Shown here: piece after piece, positions 42,398 through 51,536 of the stretch
How the letters are laid out: every line of letters begins with the position of its first letter
How positions within the stretch are numbered: position 1 is the first letter of the stretch
Assembly: GCF_023101145.1 (NCBI RefSeq)
Contig: NZ_CP073714.1
Span: 1,364,001 to 1,428,000, forward strand
Source of the DNA: Paenibacillus pabuli
Lineage (GTDB): Bacteria > Bacillota > Bacilli > Paenibacillales > Paenibacillaceae
Direction of reading: 5' to 3'
DNA: 64,000 bases
Position numbers and translations under genes: made by a program
Notes under the pieces: generated by a model
What the model saw: the letters and a program-made list of their open reading frames with translations, nothing else
What the model was told of the DNA's origin: nothing
Databases searched by the model: none

Positions 42398-43318
42398 TCA
42401 GAACGTCTTCGCAAACGAAATCAGTGCGGTAATCGTAATGATGTTAAGCAGCGTCGAGATCAAAACTGTCTGGGCCGCAAAGTCTGGCTCGTTATCATAC
42501 TCCTCGGCCAGAATGGACGCATTGACTCCGGTAGGCATACCGGATGCGATAATCAGGGCCTGGGCAGCGATACCTTGCAAACCAAGCAGCAGTACAATGG
42601 AAATTCCGATGGCCGGGCCAATCAGCAAACGCAGAAATGTGCTAATATACACATCAAGGCGATACAGGCGGATTGGATATTTTACAATTTGGGCGCCGAG
42701 TGTCAACAATGCTACAGCGACCATACTTTGCTGAGCATAGGTTAGCGGCATGGACAGAAAGGTTGGCAATGGAATATTTCCCATATGAAACAAAATGCCG
42801 AGCAACAGTGCATAAGGAACGGGCATTTTTAGAAATCCAATGATCACTGCACGGTAATTGCCTTTGAGCTTCGCACCCTGAATGGACAACACGCCATAAG
42901 TGAAAGTCAGCAGGGATTGCAGCGACATGACCAGCGCCTGAATGGAAGAGGCCAGTGGATCACCGCGAAACACCAGAGAGTTGATGGGCAGACCATAATT
43001 ACCTGCGTTGTCCAGCATGATACTGTTGTTGAAGGCGGCCTTCATGCCTTTATTCATGCGAAGCGAGCGTGCGAACACAGACCCCACAATATAGAGAATA
43101 ATTACATATAAGGCGTAAAAAAGCGTGACGGTCCCGAGCAATTCCCCTGACATATCGGAGTGATACATGCTCATAAAGACTGCTGCGGGGGTAATACAAT
43201 AGAAATTGATTTTGGCGAGGGTGTACAAGTCCAACTTGAACACCTTTTGCATCCAGGACCCGACGGCAATCAGGAGAAAGACGGGCAGGACGACTTCAAG
43301 CATGATGTCTGCAATCAT
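42398..43318 (-). CDS. AEC (auxin efflux carrier) family transporter
   Basis: 306 aa, about ten membrane helices with the family split of two five-helix halves. LEVVLPVFLLIAVGSWMQ opens the first; KAAFNNSIMLDNAGNYGLPI holds the conserved N/G crossing region; LIIASGMPTGVNASILAEEY marks the second. Exports or takes up small carboxylates or similar in the cytoplasmic membrane. ATG 43318 is preferred because AAGGAAG is 8 nt upstream. Confidence 0.85.
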   Translation of the reverse strand: MIADIMLEVVLPVFLLIAVGSWMQKVFKLDLYTLAKINFYCITPAAVFMSMYHSDMSGELLGTVTLFYALYVIILYIVGSVFARSLRMNKGMKAAFNNSIMLDNAGNYGLPINSLVFRGDPLASSIQALVMSLQSLLTFTYGVLSIQGAKLKGNYRAVIIGFLKMPVPYALLLGILFHMGNIPLPTFLSMPLTYAQQSMVAVALLTLGAQIVKYPIRLYRLDVYISTFLRLLIGPAIGISIVLLLGLQGIAAQALIIASGMPTGVNASILAEEYDNEPDFAAQTVLISTLLNIITITALISFAKTF

Positions 43319-43439
43319 CAGTTCAGCTTCCTTTTTCATGAAAATTTCAGTCCGATTTCGAAAATACTTCACCCATTATATCATTTTATACAAAGATGAA
43401 AGATGTAAATGACTAAAAAAGATAAGGGGGCTTTTCATT

Positions 43440-43955
43440 ATGATTCCAGATCATCTGGATTATGGTTTATCGATATTATTTATTGGATTCAACCCCAGCA
43501 TCACGTCTGGAGAGACGGGTCATCATTACGCTTACAAAGGAAATCGTTTCTGGCGCATACTTGAACGTTCCGGATTGACCCCTCGTTTATATGATGCACA
43601 AGAAGATGGAGAATTGCTGAAGCTGGGGTACGGATTTACGAATATTGTGGCCCGGCCTACAAGAGGCATGGACGATATCACGAAGGAAGAATATGCAGAG
43701 GGACGGCAGATTTTACGGCAAAAGCTGGAGGAATACCGACCAGACATTGCCTGTTTTGTGGGGAAAGGAGTTTATACCCAGTACAGCCAGCGTGCCAAAG
43801 TGGAATGGGGATTTCAGGACGACCCGATTGTTAAGGAAATTCATGAGTTTGTTGCCCCGTCATCCAGTGGACTCGTGCGTATGTCGATGGATGAGATCGT
43901 AGCGATCTATTCACAGCTGAGTGATTTTGTATCAGAGAAAAACAAGGAAGACTGA
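43440..43955 (+). CDS. mug: Mismatch-specific uracil/thymine DNA glycosylase (MUG/TDG)
   Basis: 171 aa. Catalytic motif GFNPS (ILFIGFNPSITSGETGHHYA) with Asn as the water-activating residue, and the insertion-loop segment VAPSSSGLVRM. Removes uracil or thymine from G mismatches in base-excision repair. AAGGGGG precedes ATG 43440. Confidence 0.9.
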   Translation: MIPDHLDYGLSILFIGFNPSITSGETGHHYAYKGNRFWRILERSGLTPRLYDAQEDGELLKLGYGFTNIVARPTRGMDDITKEEYAEGRQILRQKLEEYRPDIACFVGKGVYTQYSQRAKVEWGFQDDPIVKEIHEFVAPSSSGLVRMSMDEIVAIYSQLSDFVSEKNKED

Positions 43956-44019
43956 AAAAAGAAGCAAAGAGCTCCACATTGCAGCAAGGCAGCAGCAACA
44001 AGGAATCATTAAGGTTGCA

Positions 44020-44065
44020 GAGTTCGCCCATTCGGCTTTTACCGGGTGGGCGAATTCTTTTTTTT
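44020..44065 (+). terminator. Terminator after mug
   Basis: AGTTCGCCCA and TGGGCGAATT arms, then eight T. Confidence 0.85.
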
Positions 44066-44147
44066 GGATAAAGTGAGAGGTTTCGGGAAGTACATCCGTC
44101 TATATAGTACAGAACCATGCATGGAAGCTGTAGAGAAGGGGGATTAC

Positions 44148-44720
44148 ATGACTCAACAGATACCAGAGGAGGAGCTCATTCAGCGTATTATCGCGGGGGA
44201 CAAACAGCTATTTGCTGTGCTCGTGGATCGATATAAAAATAAAGTCTTCGGCATTTTACGCGGCATGGGTGCGAGTCATCAGGATGCACAGGATCTCGCT
44301 CAGGATACGTTTCTCCGAATTTATCGCTATCTTCCCACACGAAGGGAAGGAAGCAGTTTCTCGTCCTGGGTATACACCATCGCTGTAAATCGGATGCGGG
44401 ATTTTATGCGGCAACAGAAACCCGTGATGACAGCTGTTCATACGGACTTGGAACAGACCAATGGTGAAACGCCAGAGAAGCATGTGCTGCATAAGGAGAT
44501 GCAGCATGAAATCTATCGCCAGATGGAGCAACTGCCGGAATCGTATCGGCTTGTGCTGCTGCTTAAATATACGAATGAACTGAGCTACGAAGAGATCGCA
44601 GATATTACGGATATGAGTGCCGCACAAGTACGTAATGCACTTTATCGAGGGAAGAAAACGTTGAAGAAACAAATGGAACGCAAAGGAGGTTTATCGACAT
44701 ATGAAGCCTATTCCAAATGA
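44148..44720 (+). CDS. ECF-type RNA polymerase sigma factor
   Basis: 190 aa. Region 2 (LVDRYKNKVFGILRGMGASH, DAQDLAQDTFLRIYRYL, FSSWVYTIAVNRMRDFMR) and region 4 (LPESYRLVLLLKYTNELSYE, IADITDMSAAQVRNALYRG). Directs a stress or surface regulon. The frame upstream of ATG 44148 lacks a ribosome binding site, while GAAGGGGG lies 7-8 nt before it. Overlaps the anti-sigma gene by 20 bp. Confidence 0.92.
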   Translation: MTQQIPEEELIQRIIAGDKQLFAVLVDRYKNKVFGILRGMGASHQDAQDLAQDTFLRIYRYLPTRREGSSFSSWVYTIAVNRMRDFMRQQKPVMTAVHTDLEQTNGETPEKHVLHKEMQHEIYRQMEQLPESYRLVLLLKYTNELSYEEIADITDMSAAQVRNALYRGKKTLKKQMERKGGLSTYEAYSK

Positions 44721-46299
44721 TGAGGATCAATTGTGGGAACAGCATTTGTTCCGTGAGGAACCGGATGCGGACTTTACGCTTGAGGTGATGCGGAAGTTGG
44801 AAGGGGTGTCCATGGCGAGCGCAGAAGACGGGAATCCATTCACGAAAAAGGCTTCCAAGTCCCATTGGATGCGCCGTACGGGAATCGCAGCGGCGGCAGT
44901 TATGGTCCTTGTGGGAGGGGCCTGGTTTGCTTTTGATCACACAGCAAAATCGACGAAACCTACGGTAAATGCCGTAAATCAGCGGCTTCCCAACATACCT
45001 GTACCAGAAGAGATAAGATCTGGTTATCTGACGGACGATTATAAACGTCTGAAACCACTTGATCTTGTCATCAACCCGAAAATTCAAATTGTAGATCAGG
45101 GGTATGCGCTCAAGATTAGCGATGTCCTAGTGGATCGTTCACAAATTATTATTATAACAGAACAAAGCAACCCTGAAGGCAGCAAGATACCGGTTGTTTA
45201 TCCGGAGACGGGAAGAATTCATATTACAGATGAAAAAGGGAACAGAGTTGCTTCCATGGCGGTAGATACGAGACTTGGCAGTGGGAAGTATCAAAGATTT
45301 GTATTCCAGTTGAATGATGATCTTCCAGATCACGTATTTGTACGGGGAGAATTAAGTTATTTAAAAATCCCTGATTATTATAATATTGATACTGGAGAAA
45401 TTACAGCAAGTAATACAACGGTGGACTGGAGCTTCCAATTCAACATCGATATGACCAAAGCCAAATCAATGGCTGTTGAGGCTCCCATGAACAATACCTA
45501 CACCACTCCTGAGGGTTTAAAACTGGATATGACACAGCTTGTGCGTACGCCAAACGGGACCCGGCTTGACATGAACATTAGTTTGGATGATCAACTGCGT
45601 GCCAAAGTCGGAGAAGATTGGGCGAAAGATATGGACATCATGTATCATATCGAAATCCCGGAAACGAACGAGTATCGAATTTTTAACGGCAGCAGACCCA
45701 ATGGCCGTCAAGCCAAGATCCGGTTCCGAGATATGAGTAAACTGAGTGAGAATAATGCTGGTCAGATGAAGCTTTCCGAGACATGGGATCCTGCTTTTGT
45801 TACGGTGGATGCGAAGAAGATTCGCTTTGTCCTGGAAGGTTACACCATCCCGGTGTTGGAAGAGAAGTCGGTGGAAGTGGATTTGGAAAAGATGCGTAAG
45901 GATGCTGAAATTTACACCTACGTACTGCAATTTGAACAATATGGAGATGAAATTTTATTTTCTGATTTCAATTACAAACCGGTGTGGGAATCCTATGATA
46001 AAAACAACTCACTTGTTCTGAATGGAACAGGGACGTTCCGAAATGCTTTCGTGGGTGATCGCTGGGTCGCAGTAGATTCGGAAGGAACAGAATACCCTGT
46101 TGAAGTGGTTGGTTATCCAGACCAGCCCAATAGTAACGGTGAATACGTTGCCGATAAACTGAAAATGGTCATCCGTGGTTTTTACAAAGAAAATGGAACG
46201 AAATTCACCTTAAAAAGAACCGTAGTTAACCGAGACTACCGTGATGTGAATTGGGAAGTGGATCTTCCGTCGTACACAAGCCTTCCTTGGCAAAAATAA
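44701..46299 (+). CDS. Membrane anti-sigma factor (DUF4179-type)
   Basis: 532 aa. A short cytoplasmic N-terminus (~60 aa, presumably the sigma-binding part), one membrane helix (GIAAAAVMVLVGGAWFAF), then ~440 residues outside the membrane, rich in beta strands (YALKISDVLVDRSQIIIITE; GELSYLKIPDYYNIDTG). Large sensor domains of this kind follow ECF sigma genes in Paenibacillus; the signal is unknown. Translation is coupled to the sigma gene. Confidence 0.82.
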   Translation: MKPIPNDEDQLWEQHLFREEPDADFTLEVMRKLEGVSMASAEDGNPFTKKASKSHWMRRTGIAAAAVMVLVGGAWFAFDHTAKSTKPTVNAVNQRLPNIPVPEEIRSGYLTDDYKRLKPLDLVINPKIQIVDQGYALKISDVLVDRSQIIIITEQSNPEGSKIPVVYPETGRIHITDEKGNRVASMAVDTRLGSGKYQRFVFQLNDDLPDHVFVRGELSYLKIPDYYNIDTGEITASNTTVDWSFQFNIDMTKAKSMAVEAPMNNTYTTPEGLKLDMTQLVRTPNGTRLDMNISLDDQLRAKVGEDWAKDMDIMYHIEIPETNEYRIFNGSRPNGRQAKIRFRDMSKLSENNAGQMKLSETWDPAFVTVDAKKIRFVLEGYTIPVLEEKSVEVDLEKMRKDAEIYTYVLQFEQYGDEILFSDFNYKPVWESYDKNNSLVLNGTGTFRNAFVGDRWVAVDSEGTEYPVEVVGYPDQPNSNGEYVADKLKMVIRGFYKENGTKFTLKRTVVNRDYRDVNWEVDLPSYTSLPWQK

Positions 46300-46365
46300 C
46301 AGTCAAGAAGATTATTCTCTGCCAAGAACGGAACGGAGTTTGGTATGAATGACTAGATAAGAATG

Positions 46366-46399
46366 AAAGGCCTCGCATAATAACATGCGAGGCCTTTTT
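46366..46399. terminator. Bidirectional terminator
   Basis: AAAGGCCTCGCAT-AATAAC-ATGCGAGGCCTTTTT, a perfect 13-bp stem between convergent genes. Confidence 0.92.
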
Positions 46400-46450
46400 G
46401 GTATCAATAAGTTAAGTTGTACTGACCCTAAGGAGCTTACCCATATTGAG

Positions 46451-47509
46451 TTACGCCGATTCCCGTGGAATAAGGGAAGTGGATAACATCACCGTTTCCT
46501 TTGGTGTACCTGGGCGTTCAATCCTGCGCTGTAAAGCTTCGATCGCACGCTGACCGAGTTCCTCTTTGCAGAGATTAACCGTGGTCAGAGGCGGGGACGA
46601 TGTAGCGGCGGCATGCACATTATCGATCCCAATTACCCTACAATCCCCTGGCGTGGAGAAACCCATCTCCTGTAACTTATTCATCCACTGCAAGGCAATA
46701 TCATCATTGACACCAATCCAGGCATCGGGTCGTTCGTCAGCGGGCATGTTTTTGATTGTAGCAGCCAATTGGTCGATCCATTCCCCATTCTCATAAGGAA
46801 TATTCCATTCTCTGAACGTGGTCAACCGACTGCTGTCTGCGTGAAAATGGTTCAAAGCCAGTTCGATGCCGATCTTCCGCTGCGCGAAGCTGGCAGCCCG
46901 GCCATCATCCGTAATCAGACCGATGCGGCGGCACTGCATCGACATTAAATATCTAGCAACAGTTATGCCTGCTTCCAGGTTATCATGGCTGATGGTATCA
47001 CAGTTCAACAGAGGCTCCTGATGATCCACGAGCACAATGGGACGACCTGTCTGAGCCAGTCGTTGCAGGACCGCATGGGGGAAAGCGCCCATGACGATGA
47101 CCCCGGCACATCTTTCCCAGTCCAAGTGGGGAGCGATTGCCCGTTCTGGCGGCGTGTGTTCATCAGCGACTCCCAGAGAGGGAGATACTATGGCATGATG
47201 CCATCCTCTTTCATTACAGGCAGAGATCATGCCGGAGAGGACGCGCTGCCAGTAGTGGGGCTCACCCCGGTTGAGCTGATTCATGCAGATGAGCGCAAAT
47301 GGGGGCTCGGATTGTTCTGTATGGATTGTAGTTGGAACAGTGCTGCTGCCTGGGGTGCTCTGGCGATATCCAAGGGCACGAGCTAATTCAAGCACACGAG
47401 CGCGAGTCGCCTCGCTGACGCCTGTCTTGCCGCTTAGTGCGCGGGAGACGGCATATTTGGATAATCCAAGCTGGTCAGCCAGCGACTGGATGGATACTTT
47501 ACGTGACAT
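46451..47509 (-). CDS. LacI-family transcriptional regulator
   Basis: 352 aa. N-terminal LacI helix-turn-helix (VSIQSLADQLGLSKYAVSRA) and hinge, then a periplasmic-binding-like sensor (GVIVMGAFPHAVLQRLAQTG; PDAWIGVNDDIALQWMNKL; GCRV-type IGIDNVHAAATSSPPLTTV). AAGGAGTAATGAA precedes ATG 47509. Divergent from a GH125 gene, which it probably represses in the absence of mannosides (inference). Confidence 0.88.
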   Translation of the reverse strand: MSRKVSIQSLADQLGLSKYAVSRALSGKTGVSEATRARVLELARALGYRQSTPGSSTVPTTIHTEQSEPPFALICMNQLNRGEPHYWQRVLSGMISACNERGWHHAIVSPSLGVADEHTPPERAIAPHLDWERCAGVIVMGAFPHAVLQRLAQTGRPIVLVDHQEPLLNCDTISHDNLEAGITVARYLMSMQCRRIGLITDDGRAASFAQRKIGIELALNHFHADSSRLTTFREWNIPYENGEWIDQLAATIKNMPADERPDAWIGVNDDIALQWMNKLQEMGFSTPGDCRVIGIDNVHAAATSSPPLTTVNLCKEELGQRAIEALQRRIERPGTPKETVMLSTSLIPRESA

Positions 47510-47659
47510 TTCATTACTCCTTCATATGTAAACAATTTATTTAAAACCAATGAGCCAGTTCAATTTATATACAAAAGCTGATCAAACTTATTTTTTTAAT
47601 GAACCATCCGTTATGAATTGACGATCATCTTCCGGCACAGTAAACTTACAAATAATAAT

Positions 47660-47680
47660 GTTATTATAAATTATGATAAC
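47660..47680. promoter_or_regulatory. Candidate LacI operator
   Basis: GTTATTATAAATTATGATAAC is an imperfect 21-bp palindrome between the divergent LacI and GH125 genes, 78 bp from the latter. Confidence 0.4.
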
Positions 47681-47757
47681 GAAAATAACAACAAGGTGCA
47701 ATAATTACAACCATGTAAACAAATATAGCAAACTTCATTTCAAAGGAGACGACATCC

Positions 47758-49077
47758 ATGGAACAGTTCAGATTACCGAAAATCCCCATGCCGCATTTGG
47801 AATTGCCGCAAGCTGTGCGGGACATTCTCACCGAGGCTGAGGAACGGCTGCAGCATAGACCCAGATTGCTGGCACAGTTCCGCAACTGTTTTCCCAACAC
47901 GCTGGAAACGACAAAAAAGCTATTAGATGATGGAACAACCTTTGTGATTACAGGGGATATCCCGGCCATGTGGCTGCGTGATTCAGTGGAGCAGGTGATG
48001 CACTACGTTCCGCTGGCAAAGGAAGACGAACAGCTGCAGCGGATCATTGGGGGGCTGATCAAACGGCATACGTTCTATGCAGACATCGATATCTATGCCA
48101 ATGCGTTCAACGAAACGGCTAATGGATGGCATTGGGATGCGAATGATGAGACAGAGATGTCGCCTTGGGTCTGGGAACGCAAGTTTGAGCTGGATTCACT
48201 TTGTTTCTCCATGCGGCTCGCCTATGCGTATTGGCGTGAGACGGAATTGACGGATATATTTGACGAGCGTTTCAAGAGGGTGATGCAGAGCATAGTCAGT
48301 CTGTGGAAAACGGAGCAGCGTCATGGTGAGCAATCGCCATATCAATTCATGCGCCGGAATTGTCCAGCCCATGATACGCTCCGCAACGAAGGATTGGGGA
48401 TGCCGGTAAACTATACCGGGATGATCTGGTCCGGTTTCCGCCCAAGCGATGATGCATGTGATTTTCATTATAATATTCCGGCGAATATGTTTGCAGCGGT
48501 GACTTTGCGCCAGATGGGGGAGATTGCGAGGTGGGTTTTCAGGGATGAGAAGCTTGTCAGCGAGATGGCTCATCTGGAAGAAGAAATACGACATGGCATT
48601 ACCCTATACGGTACTTACCGTCACCCCGAGTATGGACAGATCTATGCATATGAGACGGATGGTTACGGCAACTTTTGTCTGATGGATGATGCAGGTACCC
48701 CGGGACTTATGTCCATTCCATATTTCGAGTATGCTTCCACCGAGGACATTGTGTACCAGAATACACGCCGATTTATTTTGAGTAAGGAAAACCCGTTTTA
48801 TTATGAAGGAAAAGCAGCCAAAGGCATCGGCAGCCCCCATACGCCACCCGGCTACATTTGGCATATGGCGCTGTCCATGCAGGGTTTGACCGCAGACAAT
48901 GATAAGGAAATGCTGGAGATGATTGATCTGCTGGAGAACACGGATGCAGGCACCGGGTACATGCATGAAGGCTTTCATTCGGATGATCCGAATACGTTCA
49001 CAAGGCCATGGTTTGCCTGGTCGAACAGCCTATTCTCGCAGCTTGTGTACAAAGCAATGAAAAAAGGAATTCTATAA
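47758..49077 (+). CDS. GH125 exo-alpha-1,6-mannosidase
   Basis: 439 aa (alpha/alpha)6-barrel glycosidase. GDIPAMWLRDSVEQVMHY is the GH125 signature; ANAFNETANGWHWDANDETE, YNIPANMFAAVTLRQM and TGYMHEGFHSDDPNTFTRPW carry candidate catalytic acids and substrate contacts. Cytosolic (no signal), releasing mannose from alpha-1,6-linked oligosaccharides. GGAGACGAC precedes ATG 47758. Confidence 0.9.
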   Translation: MEQFRLPKIPMPHLELPQAVRDILTEAEERLQHRPRLLAQFRNCFPNTLETTKKLLDDGTTFVITGDIPAMWLRDSVEQVMHYVPLAKEDEQLQRIIGGLIKRHTFYADIDIYANAFNETANGWHWDANDETEMSPWVWERKFELDSLCFSMRLAYAYWRETELTDIFDERFKRVMQSIVSLWKTEQRHGEQSPYQFMRRNCPAHDTLRNEGLGMPVNYTGMIWSGFRPSDDACDFHYNIPANMFAAVTLRQMGEIARWVFRDEKLVSEMAHLEEEIRHGITLYGTYRHPEYGQIYAYETDGYGNFCLMDDAGTPGLMSIPYFEYASTEDIVYQNTRRFILSKENPFYYEGKAAKGIGSPHTPPGYIWHMALSMQGLTADNDKEMLEMIDLLENTDAGTGYMHEGFHSDDPNTFTRPWFAWSNSLFSQLVYKAMKKGIL

Positions 49078-49149
49078 ATGATACATTTTCAAAAAAATGA
49101 CTGCCTGCAAAGCAGCCGTTCCGGTTACGAATCGTTCTTTCGATCGCTG

Positions 49150-49263
49150 TTATCCCCGGATTTCCTGATCGACTTTTGTAAAGTCGAAATCCGGTGATAA
49201 AGGCGAACGCTTTGCTTCTTCAGAATCGATTTCGTCCCCTGCACTACTGTTGCGTTTAGGCAT
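49150..49263 (-). CDS. Possible 37-aa small protein
   Basis: MPKRNSSAGDEIDSEEAKRS followed by PLSPDFDFTKVDQEIRG, hydrophilic and acidic. No ribosome binding site is evident, and the 3' part coincides with a hairpin (GGATTTC/GAAATCC arms at 49156-49196) that could instead be an RNA structure downstream of the GH125 gene. Weak call. Confidence 0.25.
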   Translation of the reverse strand: MPKRNSSAGDEIDSEEAKRSPLSPDFDFTKVDQEIRG

Positions 49264-49307
49264 AACTATTTTTTTGTAGATATCATTTCTAGAATAGGAG
49301 ACTAGGT

Positions 49308-49362
49308 AAAAAACAAACCAAGCCCAAACTGCATAAGGTTCGCAGTTTGGGCTTGGCTTGTT
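49308..49362 (-). terminator. Terminator of oxidoreductase-isomerase operon
   Basis: AACAAACCAAGCCCAAACTGC pairs with its inverted copy ending 49362 at 20 of 21 positions; on the minus strand it ends in TTTTTT. Confidence 0.9.
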
Positions 49363-49382
49363 ATGAAATAAAGAACTCAACA

Positions 49383-50438
49383 CTATACAGTCCTCATCAG
49401 ATCGGCGATGAGCACCTTTTGCCCTGTGCGGGCACTTTCGAGGGAGGCAAGGACCATGGCCATGCTGAATTGGTTATCACTGCAATCGGTCTCAGGCAGT
49501 TGCCCGGATTCCAGTGCAGTGAACATGTCTTCGAGACAGCCGTGATGTCCCGTTTTCTCCATGACAGGCAGCTGCCCCTCAATCCGCTCACACGGTTGGA
49601 AAAAAGACGGTTTGCCTTCCGCATCCAGATGCTGTGCCGAGACAACTTCAGCATAAATGTCATCATGTCCATCCCAGATGGCGGTTCCTTTTTCTCCGGT
49701 TACGCGCCAGGATGCTTCCCATGAAGTAGGTACACCTTCTGCACACCAGGACCCGCGATAGTTAAATACGGAGCCATCGGACATTTCAAAGATGCATAAT
49801 GCCATCGCATTGCCCTTATACCAGGAGCCTGGGGGATTGAATTCGTGGCAGTACACCGAGACCGGATTGGCACCGAGAATATATCGTGCCTGGTCGAAGG
49901 TATGAATCGCCATATCCAGCAGCAGTGGACTATCCATCAGGTCACGAAAGCCTCCAAAATGCGGCCCAAGGAAGAAGTCTGCTCCTGCAAAACCGACCTG
50001 ACCAATTGTTCCGTCGGAGATCAACTGGCGATAAGCACGAATGCGTGGATCGAAACGGCGATTTTGCATCACAGCCTGAATATTGCCCGTACGGCGTGCA
50101 GTCTGAACAATATCTTCGCAGTCTGCGAAGGATTCGGCCAGCGGCTTTTCACCAAATACATGGCACCCTTGTTGTAACGCCGTCATAGCAATGCCATGAT
50201 GACTCGCCGGAATGGTCACATCAAATACAATATTGGCATCGGTTGCCCGAATGGCCTCGCTGATATCCGTAAACGTGGGACAGGAGAGGCCGTGCCGTGC
50301 AGCGAGTGCGGCGGCAGTCTGTTCATACAGATCGACAAGCCCTACAATTTCCGTGTCCGGCCTTTGCATGGCGTAATCGACCCAGGTGTTCGCCATGGCC
50401 CCACAGCCTGCCACAACTACCCGATAAGGATGACTCAT
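49383..50438 (-). CDS. Gfo/Idh/MocA-family oxidoreductase
   Basis: 351 aa. Rossmann entry VVVAGCGAMANTWVDYAM, EKP motif in VFGEKPLAESFADC, and DMAIHTFDQARYILG, which contains the conserved DxxxH. Probably oxidises a sugar or inositol-like substrate with NAD. Second gene after a sugar isomerase/epimerase; together they look like a carbohydrate catabolic unit. Confidence 0.85.
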   Translation of the reverse strand: MSHPYRVVVAGCGAMANTWVDYAMQRPDTEIVGLVDLYEQTAAALAARHGLSCPTFTDISEAIRATDANIVFDVTIPASHHGIAMTALQQGCHVFGEKPLAESFADCEDIVQTARRTGNIQAVMQNRRFDPRIRAYRQLISDGTIGQVGFAGADFFLGPHFGGFRDLMDSPLLLDMAIHTFDQARYILGANPVSVYCHEFNPPGSWYKGNAMALCIFEMSDGSVFNYRGSWCAEGVPTSWEASWRVTGEKGTAIWDGHDDIYAEVVSAQHLDAEGKPSFFQPCERIEGQLPVMEKTGHHGCLEDMFTALESGQLPETDCSDNQFSMAMVLASLESARTGQKVLIADLMRTV

Positions 50439-50518
50439 CCTATCATCTCCTTATACTTTTCATTTTCTATGTTCGTGCAATGGACATCATGCCCCATGCC
50501 ACTCAATGTGAATCCGTT

Positions 50519-51406
50519 CTATACCGGATTGGGAACAAAATCTCCACCGCGGCATTGTTTTAGATATCTTAGCGCGTGCACCTGTCCGGTCATTTCGAGT
50601 TCATCTTTGTAAACAGGATCATGCCAGCCTTCAATATCGATTGTTCCCTGATACCCGTTTTGTCTCAAAATCGTGATGATGTCAGACCAGTTGGTATCCC
50701 CGAAACCGGGCGTACGGTGCCAGACGAATTCACGTGGACCGTGAACGCCATATTCTTTGACAATATCCCAGGCAATCGTGGCATCTTTGCCGTGCACATG
50801 GAATACTTTATTAGCCCACTTGCGGAGCTGTGGAATCGGGTCGATCAGGCTGGACATTTGATGGCAAGGCTCCCATTCCAATCCGATGTTTTCAGCGGGA
50901 ACCGCATCGAACATCATTTCCCAGGCTGTTGGGTTGTGCGCGATGTTCCAATCACCCGTCTGCCAAGTACCACCCATATCACAGTTTTCAAAAGCAATGC
51001 GTACACCCTGGTCTGCTGCCCGGCGTGCCAATTCTCCAAACACTTCCTTGAACCGTGGAATCGATTGGTCAATCGGTTGATTGGTCAGTCGTCCGGTGAA
51101 CCCGGAAACGATATCCGCTCCGAAGAGATGGGCATGGTCAATCACCCGTTCCCAACTGGCCAGTGTATCAGCATTATCCCCGGCTCCGGTGAGCGGATTG
51201 CCAAACACACTTATTGCAGAGATAACAATTCCTTGTTCGTCCACAATTTCACGGACACGTTTGGCAGTTTCGGCGAGGTCCAGATCACCTGTTGTTTGCC
51301 AGAAGGTCAGATTGAAGGATTCGAAGCCGTGTTTCATGATCTGTGGAATGACGCGGACTGCGTCGTGCCCACCTACGAGCGTGCCTATGCGTAACGGATT
51401 ATTCAT
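50519..51406 (-). CDS. Sugar phosphate isomerase/epimerase (TIM barrel)
   Basis: 295 aa xylose-isomerase-like TIM barrel. GTLVGGHDAVRVIPQIMKHG opens the barrel; metal-ligand type residues lie in RIAFENCDMGGTW, GLEWEPCHQM, VFHVHGKDA and GTIDIEGWHDP. Substrate unknown. 80 bp upstream of the oxidoreductase, divergent from an AraC regulator. Confidence 0.85.
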   Translation of the reverse strand: MNNPLRIGTLVGGHDAVRVIPQIMKHGFESFNLTFWQTTGDLDLAETAKRVREIVDEQGIVISAISVFGNPLTGAGDNADTLASWERVIDHAHLFGADIVSGFTGRLTNQPIDQSIPRFKEVFGELARRAADQGVRIAFENCDMGGTWQTGDWNIAHNPTAWEMMFDAVPAENIGLEWEPCHQMSSLIDPIPQLRKWANKVFHVHGKDATIAWDIVKEYGVHGPREFVWHRTPGFGDTNWSDIITILRQNGYQGTIDIEGWHDPVYKDELEMTGQVHALRYLKQCRGGDFVPNPV

Positions 51407-51536
51407 GGTTGTATTTCACTCCAATATTGGCTTATAGTACTTCGTGACACACTCATTATAGCCGGGTGTCTGCCGGATGGCTCTATACAATCTTGTGCAA
51501 TATTAGTCTGATCTTGTGGGGGGAGGAGGAGACGGT

